From Lactarius indigo (taxonomy: Eukaryota > Basidiomycota > Agaricomycetes > Russulales > Russulaceae), in NCBI GenBank assembly GCA_025766275.1, contig JAFKAC010000261.1, forward strand, positions 1-41,362: a stretch of DNA of 41,362 bases, written 5' to 3'. The position numbers and the translations under genes were made by a program. The notes under the pieces were generated by a model that did not search any database, had not been told where the DNA came from, and was given only the letters and a program-made list of their open reading frames with translations. Below, piece after piece: positions 34,852-41,362 of this stretch (positions are counted from its first letter, which is position 1; each line of letters begins with the position of its first letter).

Positions 34852-34852
34852 A
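34832..34852 (+). promoter_or_regulatory. Upstream mini-ORF overlapping the NSRP1 start (TAATG)
   Basis: ATG at 34832 opens a six-codon frame (MQFYLT). Its TAA at 34850-34852 overlaps the NSRP1 ATG by one base, making TAATG. This arrangement suits termination-reinitiation. It applies only if the NSRP1 mRNA starts upstream of 34832. Confidence 0.5.
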
Positions 34853-36090
34853 TGAAGCTCTCTTTCTCTCTAACCAACAAGCCCGTCACTAAACCGGTCG
34901 GCGATGCTCCTTCACTCAAGCGTCCGGCTGCTTTTGCATCTCTCGATGACGAAACTTCCGACGACAATGCCTTTATATCTGCGCGTAATGGTGTTGCAGG
35001 AAACAGCGACCTCGTAGCACAAAACGTCCAGTTGTCGAAATCAGCAAAGAAGCGGATGGAGAAGGAACAGGAAGTCGATGCTACAGTTTATCAGTACGAC
35101 GAAGTATGGGATAATATGCAAGATGCCAAGGCACGGCAGAAGGAAGTCAAGGAACATGAGTCCAAGGAAAGAAAGGTAAGTCGCTTTGAATTATGGTTCC
35201 CCATCACGAGCTGAGTTGCGTCCTTTCCAAGCCCAAGTACATCAGCGGCTTATTGACGTCAGCCGCGACGCGCAGATTGGACTATCTAAGAGCAGAAGAC
35301 AAAATGATTCAGAGGGAGAGGGAGGCAGAAGGTGATGAATTTCGCGACAAAGACGCCTTCGTTACCCAAGCATACAAGGACCAGATGGCTGAGGTCCGGA
35401 GAGCAGAGGAAGAAGAGAAACGGCGCGAAGGTACGTATGACTTAGTATCGTTCCGATAACATAGCTTATAAATGCTTAGAACTTGAGAAGAAGCGCGGCC
35501 CATCTACAGGCATGGCACACTTTTACCGCAAACTACTGGACGATTCGGAGCAGAAACACGAAGAAACTGTTGCAGCTATCCAGGCCGCTTCAAAACCTGT
35601 CAATGCTCCCCAAGGGCCCACCCTTAATCTTACCATCGTTCGACCCCCCGAGTTTATTCCAAGGTCAGACGCGGAGCTCGCGCGCGCAGCTCGCGAGCAG
35701 GGTAAAGACGTGGAGCTTAACGAAGACAATCAGATTGTCGATAAGCGCGAACTCCTATCAGCTGGTCTTAATTTGTCTGCTCCAAATACAAGGCGACTTG
35801 GTCTCCATGCGCCGAAGAAGACAGACACCCCCACTATGGAGGCACATCGCGCGGTTGGATCAGCTGCCAGCCGGAGAGAAATCGATGAACGGAGGATGCG
35901 AGAGATCAGCGTCCAACTCGCGGAAGAACGAGAAAGAGTGGCGAAGGAGAAAGAGAGGCAAGAGAGCGAGGCTACTGCCCGCCTGGTCGCGAGGCGAAAC
36001 AACGACACGGATATTCAGAGAGCGTTGGAGCGATATCAGGAGCGAAAACGCCGGAAACTAGAAACAGGCTCGGAGACGAATTCTCAATAA
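34852..36090 (+). CDS. NSRP1: NSRP1/CCDC55-like nuclear speckle splicing regulator
   Basis: Three exons (34852-35175, 35232-35430, 35480-36090) give 377 aa with no break. The opening MKLSFSLTNKPVTKP is followed by FASLDDE, then the NSRP1 core: DATVYQYDEVWDNMQ, RKPKYISGLLTSAA, IQREREAEGDEFRDKDAFVT and the FYRKLLDDSE helix. The C-terminal third is charged and predicted coiled-coil, with an RR/KR-rich nuclear-signal-like end (YQERKRRKLE). NSRP1 proteins are nuclear speckle factors that influence splice-site choice. The gene is divergent from MTR3. Confidence 0.9.
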
Positions 36091-37859
36091 TTCTACACTT
36101 GTCGGTTTCTTTGGTTATGATGCCACTATAGCACCATGTCTGGAGGCGGGCATGGCCTGTAAAATTAATGCAACCACGATATGCTGCAAAGCCGGAACAT
36201 ATGCCACAATCCGATTTGAATCCGCCGTGCATCACGGAATGACCCCGAACAGTTTTGCATAGACGGAACAAAAGGCGTTGTGATTATCTGGGCCAGGTAC
36301 AGTAAAAAGGGCGTTCCCATGCTATCTCAAGTGCAGTGTCAATGCAAATTCATGTAACTGGAACACGGTACCCCAACGAAACTCTGCTCACAAACAATAG
36401 GACTGATGGTGCTCGGTGGCGTACAAAAGTGTCGAAAAATTGTTGCTCTCGTAACGATAAAGCCGACACAATTTCCAGTGTTGCGTTACGATGTAGCCAG
36501 ATGCTGTATTTGAATCGATCGAAAACCCGCAACGATCAGACACGGGCATTGTTTCTAACGCTGACACAAGGGTACTCGATGAAATGAGTAGCGTTGCACC
36601 CATCGAAGAGGCTCTGATGACCCGTAGGGTGGCTGCGTTGTCGGTGGTAATGAAGGATGCCGAGGAAGGAAAGGTAACGTACATTGTCGGTTTTTGAGCC
36701 CAGGCAAATGGAGAATAGGGGCTCTGGACTGACTGAAATCATTTCACAATGGTGGACCAGTGGAGGATCGATCAACCAACATGTCACCGAACAAATACAA
36801 ACGCAAATACGAACGGAAAATAGAATGATGGCATCAACCCACTGACAGACAGGGACTAAAGACGATCGCTGTTGAGCGAACGAAAAGGACAAAATCAACC
36901 CCAGAGCAGAGAGCGATGGTGAAAAGCCAATCGCTAGGAAACAAAGATACCCGAACAAATGATAGTACTTCTTTGATGTCCCCTGCTGAATAAATGAGAG
37001 GAATTGGGCCTGAACTTGGAGAGATACCCTAGCTCCTGCAGTTTCTTTCTTTCTTTTTTGAACTGCCCCAGCGGTTTCTTCGACGGCTTCACACTGACCC
37101 TGGTCCCCCTCAAGGTGCCAAAGCAGATCCAGAGAGAGATATATATGCACCCAAAGAGCTCCTGGGAAACTCCGCAGGGTTAAAGCATTAAAGAGTACTA
37201 GAGAAGTCTAGAGACAGGAGTTGACTTACTATAACCGAGACTTATACTATGGCATTGGCCCACTACCACTGGCGACCTCAACAACTCAACAACTGCACGC
37301 TGCACACCTGTTCACATGTACCCATTCAATCTAACGTGTTCAGGCCGAACAATGTTTGCACCCTCTTGGACCGGAAATCGGTTGAGGCCATGGCACCGCT
37401 AGTCACTAGTCAGTACGTGTCGACTCGGCGGCCAGGATGCCGTGATCTGGCGAGCGCAATACCCGACTCGGAATCTTGGTCATTTCTGATGAAGAGCGTC
37501 CTCCCACTCTCCAGCTCCACACTAGGTCTCTATTCAAGTCAAAACGCCCTATGGAAAGTCACGCGTCACATTTTCATTTCGCTGTCTTGAACGACAGTTA
37601 TCGGTCTACCTACACCAAGCCACGGCCAATCGATTCAACCTCGGTACGACAAACCTTCTAAATTTAGCCCGAACTCCATATCAACCTTTGCATCAAGACC
37701 CACATACTGTGGTTAGTCACACGGGACAAGATATCATCCTTATATCTATATTAGCAATTGAGCCCCACAGGCATACCAACAATATATACATCGCAGCCCG
37801 CAGCAGAATTCCTCCTTCACCAGCCTCCTCCCTCAGGTTTTTAGAACCTGTCCAGCCCA
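36091..37859. other. 1.77-kb intergenic region before the P450 gene
   Basis: This is the longest gene-free stretch after the left end. A 204-codon minus-strand frame (36536-37150) has no recognisable domain and odd composition (Cys/Ser/Leu rich). A purine-pyrimidine tract with TATATATG lies near 37137-37146. The last 60 bp before the P450 ATG are a C/T-rich leader. No tRNA, repeat or transposase was seen. Confidence 0.5.
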
Positions 37860-40012
37860 ATGCCCCAAATACTCGAGCGTCTGTCTACACTCGACACCGG
37901 CATTTTTGTGCTTTTCATTAGTTTCGTAGGTCACTTGTCTACTATTCCTGTCCTCTAAGGATCCTGACTGGGACTCAGGCTTCCCATCAATATTTCCACT
38001 ACTTCGAGCCTCGATCTAAGCTGCCTCTTGTTGCCCTCCTCTTCGTTGTCCCTGGGCTTCTCTCTGTCCCTATTTCCTATCACGTCCCATGGCCCTCCGC
38101 CGCCATCCTGCTCGCATTTGTAGCTTATGGGAGCGCTGTCACATCCTTTACGGTCATGTACCGTCTGTCACCCTTTCACCCGCTCGCAAAGTACCCCGGA
38201 CCAGCAATCGCCAAAACGTCGAAGCTATGGGCAGCATATCTCGGCGCCACGGGCGACCAGCATAGGTACTACAAGAGCCTACACGACCGCTATGGAGACG
38301 TGGTGAGAATAGGTTAGTGCCAACATCGTTCCGTCCTTCATGCGTCTGGTCGCTCAATTAGCATTATAGGGCCAAACGAGCTCTCAATTCGGGATTCTTC
38401 GCTCATACACCCGATACTCGGGCAAGGCGGCCTGCCCAAGGGTCCAGGTGCGGATGGGGCGTCTCAAATGTGTTGCCCGTTTGAATTTAGAATCGTAATC
38501 AGGCTGGGAGGGTTTGGACGGGCCACCGATGCTAATTTCTCAGCGTGATCCCATATTGCACATGCATCAGCGCAAGCCATGGAATCGCGCCTTCTCATCG
38601 ACGGCTGTGAAAGAGTACGAAACAATTGTGGCCAAGCGGATCAGACAGCTGGTTGGTTGCCTGGAAGCTATGATCCAGAGATCGGACCAGAAGGCGAGTG
38701 CTGTGGTGGACATGGCTGAGTGGTTGAAATACTTTGCGTGAGCTCTAACTGCCAAATTTGGTTTCATTTTTGATAACATATCATCACAGCACAGATTTCA
38801 TGGGCGACATGGCGTTTGTCTCATAGTCGTATATCCGACGCAGTAGACATTGATTCGATTTCTATCAGTTTCGGCGGTGGCTTCGAGATCATGAAAGCTG
38901 GCAGAGACACTGATGGTCTTTGGACTCTTCTCGCATCCGGCATTCGGTACGTACTTACTCGAGTGCAATCTGTGTGTCATTTAACTTGCCCTACCAGTAT
39001 CTCTGCCGCCCTGTCGCATATACCATACATCATGCCTCCTCTCATGAAAATAATGGGCGATAGGAGCGCGATTGTGCGTTTCCGAGAATTTTGCAGAGGA
39101 CGGGTCTTTGAGCGGTTACGGATGGGTGCAAACAGGAAAGATTTATTCTATTACTTGGTAAGCTCCTGCACAAGTCTCCGGCGTTTTCGTCTCACAGAAC
39201 ACGAGGACAGAGTGGCGAGGAAACGCCCGACAGTGAGCGCCAATCTCCCGCCGCGCTTGCGGAGAATGGAATGCTGGCTATCATCGCCGGTTCAGACACA
39301 ACCAGCAGTGTTCTCACGGCTGCATTATACTACCTCTTACGCAATCCGCTAGCATACGAGCGCCTGCAGGCGGAAGTCGATGGCGCCTTCCCGAGTGGAG
39401 AAGAACCTCTGGACGGAACGAAATTAAGTCAGATGGAATGGTTAAATGGTTGCATGTAGGTGTGCGGTGCATTGAAGCGAACCCAGAGGAACTAATTGTT
39501 GCTGCCGTGAACAGCAATGAGACACTTCGCCTTCAACCACCAGTCCCAAGCGGGTCGCAACGCACCTTGGGCAAAGGTAAAGGCACAAAAGTGCTTGGAA
39601 AACTGTAAGTTGAACCACACTCCCCCGCCGATTATTCTTAACGGTACCACGTATGCGCAGGATCATTCCGGAAGAGACGCAGCTCTTTCTTCACACGTAC
39701 AGCATTCACCGTGACCCACGAAACTTCCACACGCCAGATGCGTTTTTGCCAGAACGATGGTTGAGCACCGGCTCGCCGTCTGCTGGAGAGCACAACGTGG
39801 CGGCGTTCTTTCCGTTCTCATACGGACCGGCAAACTGTGCGGGGAAGAACCTGGCGTTGATGGAGATGCGCATGCTTCTTTGCTGGGTGTTTCGACGATT
39901 TCGCTTCTCTAAGGCACCCGGGGTGACTCACGCGGAGTGGGAAGGAACGATCCTGGACTGGTTTGTTGTACACCAGGGTCCCTTGTCAATCAGTCTCTCG
40001 CTTCCGGAGTGA
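37860..40012 (+). CDS. Cytochrome P450 monooxygenase
   Basis: Ten exons give 553 aa in phase: 37860-37925, 37979-38312, 38370-38447, 38503-38737, 38790-38813, 38869-38946, 38998-39157, 39211-39455, 39515-39604 and 39661-40012. I chose the ATG at 37860 because exon 2 has no in-frame ATG before the membrane segments. Two or three N-terminal hydrophobic segments (LPLVALLFVVPGLLSVP; AAILLAFVAYG) anchor it in the ER, a pattern common in basidiomycete P450s. Signature motifs are AGSDTTS (I helix oxygen groove), NETLR (ExxR), FLPERW and the haem loop FSYGPANCAGKNLAL with its Cys ligand. The substrate cannot be told from sequence. No obvious biosynthetic neighbours. Confidence 0.92.
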
Positions 40013-40670
40013 ACGTGGTGAACATTCATACGCTCAGCCGTGGTCCCTGCTGGTGGGCGAGTGGCCCACCATGCTCGAAAACTCGTAAGTAGACTTGTCT
40101 TAAATGTAGGATATTGCAAAAAAGGAGAGCCGCTCGAAAACGACGATTCTCCTATGCATCACGATGATTTGCACTTGACCCATCTTTCACTTGGTCCCAC
40201 TGGCAGTCGCTTGAGAACGGAGTGGTGCGGTTTCAACAGGGCAACATCTACTCTCCTCTATAGTGATCAATAAATGCGTTGTCACATCCAACAGCACTTG
40301 TCTCAGTGAGGGTATGGGAACCCTGGATTTTCGACGTGTCACTCTCCGGCACTTTACCGCCTTTCACACTCTCGCAGAGGCCTTATGTTGCAACAACGAA
40401 TTGCACGTGTTATAAAATGCCACCCGTCACCTTGCTGAGGCTCAGCGGTATTTATTACGGCATCACTTAGAGTACTGTACTGCGATCTTATCTTAGTGAC
40501 AGCCGCTTGTGCCTATTAAGTCTATCCGTCTCGTTCCAAATGCCATCGAAGGATGACCGATGACGGGTGATGGAAGGGTTGGTCCATGGACCATATATAT
40601 CCAGTTAACCATTATTGGGACGGAGCCGGCCCGCCATACGCTGTCACAGTTGGCATCATTGTCCTGCGAC
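40013..40670. other. Intergenic region between P450 and the RRM gene
   Basis: This 658-bp region contains the 3' side of the P450 gene and the promoter of the RRM gene. A TATATAT run at 40593-40599 lies about 75 bp before the next ATG. I recognise no gene or repeat. Confidence 0.5.
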
Positions 40671-41336
40671 ATGGAAGAGGGAAGCAAGGCGAAGAAAACG
40701 GTCTTTGTCGGAGGCATCGGTGAAGATGTAAACGAGGAGATCATTCTGGAAGCATTTTCTTTGTTCGGTGTGTTCGGTCTCAAATGGTGTCCTTCTTTGG
40801 TGTTGACCACTTTGCCAGGTGACGTTATAGACGTTCAACTCCCCACTAATGCAACGGGTCGGCCACATGAAAACCGTGCGTCTGCCTATTTTCACGGTCG
40901 TTGACTTCTTGCTCATTGACGCCGCTGATTTGAAGCATCGTGGGTTATGCCTTCGTCACATATTCATCGGCAGGTGACGCACAAGACGCTATCGACAACA
41001 TGGATATGAACGAACTACGTGGCAGAGTTCTGAAAGTCAGCCTTGCAAGACCTTTGAAAGGAGTGCAACAGCCCGCTGGAAATCGTGCAAGTAAGTCATG
41101 TTACTTGTAGTCGCGGTCTCGTGCTGAGCAGTCCCTTCTTTAGTCTGGGAGTCTGAGGAATGGCTTAAACAATACGCGAAACCATTGGCCGGCAGTGGGG
41201 GTGAGGAGAATTGCGTGATACAAACAATTTATTAACACGCATTTCAGGCTTGCGGGGACATAGAGGCGCAGACCCTGAAGATACAGGTCAAGATGATGCG
41301 ACGGACGCGAACGACGCAATTCAGGAGGATCAGTAG
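40671..41336 (+). CDS. PPIE/Cyp33-like RRM protein without a cyclophilin domain
   Basis: Five exons give 152 aa in phase: 40671-40767, 40819-40879, 40936-41090, 41144-41200 and 41248-41336. An RRM fills residues about 8-85 with RNP2 (VFVGGI) and RNP1 (GYAFVTY). LKVSLARPLKG and then WESEEWLKQY follow, matching the stretch after the RRM in human PPIE (VNLAKP, then W..DDWLKKF). The protein then ends in an acidic tail (DPEDTGQDDATDAN), where human PPIE continues into its cyclophilin domain. Human PPIE acts in the spliceosome and binds RNA through this RRM. A donor at 40876 instead of 40880 would give a frame requiring one less base and an HRGYAF motif, so the exon 2/3 junction is not certain. Confidence 0.82.
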
Positions 41337-41362
41337 CCTACTTCCTGGTCGTCGGAAGTTAT

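Noticed and set aside
36536..37150. 204-codon minus-strand frame in the 36.1-37.9 kb gap
   Set aside because: Odd Cys/Leu/Ser composition, no family motif, no convincing splice partners and a non-conserved look. Probably chance.
38790..38868. Apparent one-base error at the P450 MAF/GGGF junction
   Set aside because: Using donor GTTTGT at 38814 restores phase and the conserved MAFGGGFE sequence.
39158..39250. Apparent frame breaks in the P450 before the I helix
   Set aside because: The acceptor GAGGACAG at 39210 instead of CACAG at 39197 gives a normal 53-nt intron and a perfect frame (YYL to SGEE).
1..41362. CRISPR arrays, operons, phage or bacterial systems
   Set aside because: Spliceosomal introns in every gene and eukaryotic gene content. 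No regularly spaced repeats were seen.

Overview
The window looks like a basidiomycete (probably Agaricomycetes) nuclear contig. Genes are densely packed and intron-rich (5 to 17 introns each, nearly all 47-60 nt, GT..AG). Gene content is that of a filamentous fungus: a modular alpha-1,3-glucan synthase, a Ste11-type MAPKKK with SAM domain, a basidiomycete-style cytochrome P450 and a ferric reductase. I found no rRNA, tRNA, CRISPR array or prokaryotic feature. All exon models were built by hand from splice consensus, frame continuity and remembered family motifs; no database search was possible.

Layout. 1-1,520: no recognised gene, but a 27-nt perfect inverted repeat (99-125 / 1446-1472) brackets about 1.4 kb and may mark a transposon remnant just upstream of COA8. 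1,521-2,074 (+): COA8-like cytochrome oxidase assembly factor. 2,131-6,731 (-): nucleoporin NUP133. 6,862-8,198 (+): PRCC-like protein, divergent from NUP133. 8,526-9,799 (-): HTD2, mitochondrial FAS-II dehydratase. 9,916-11,831 (+): sphingosine/long-chain-base kinase, divergent from HTD2 across 116 bp containing a TGACGTCA palindrome. 12,259-20,197 (-): alpha-1,3-glucan synthase (18 exons, 2,349 aa). 20,890-24,787 (+): STE11 MAPKKK. 24,973-27,286 (-): TRM1 tRNA m2,2G26 methyltransferase. 27,521-30,561 (-): ferric reductase. 31,305-33,600 (-): LAT/methionine-permease-type APC transporter. 33,741-34,808 (-): exosome subunit MTR3, divergent with only 43 bp between start codons from NSRP1 (34,852-36,090, +). 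37,860-40,012 (+): cytochrome P450. 40,671-41,336 (+): PPIE-type RRM protein lacking a cyclophilin domain.

Most genes are housekeeping and do not form a pathway cluster. Membrane/cell-wall linked functions are AGS (wall glucan), its divergent neighbour STE11 (MAPK signalling), LCB kinase (sphingolipid signalling), ferric reductase and the amino-acid permease.

The most striking sequence-level pattern is a patch from about 24.13 to 29.68 kb, where three neighbouring conserved genes (STE11 kinase domain, TRM1, ferric reductase) carry about ten single-nucleotide frame breaks. Large flanking genes (NUP133, AGS, LCB kinase, NSRP1, MTR3, P450, PPIE-like) can be spliced with no break. A local consensus-quality problem is the likeliest cause; real gene decay is the alternative.
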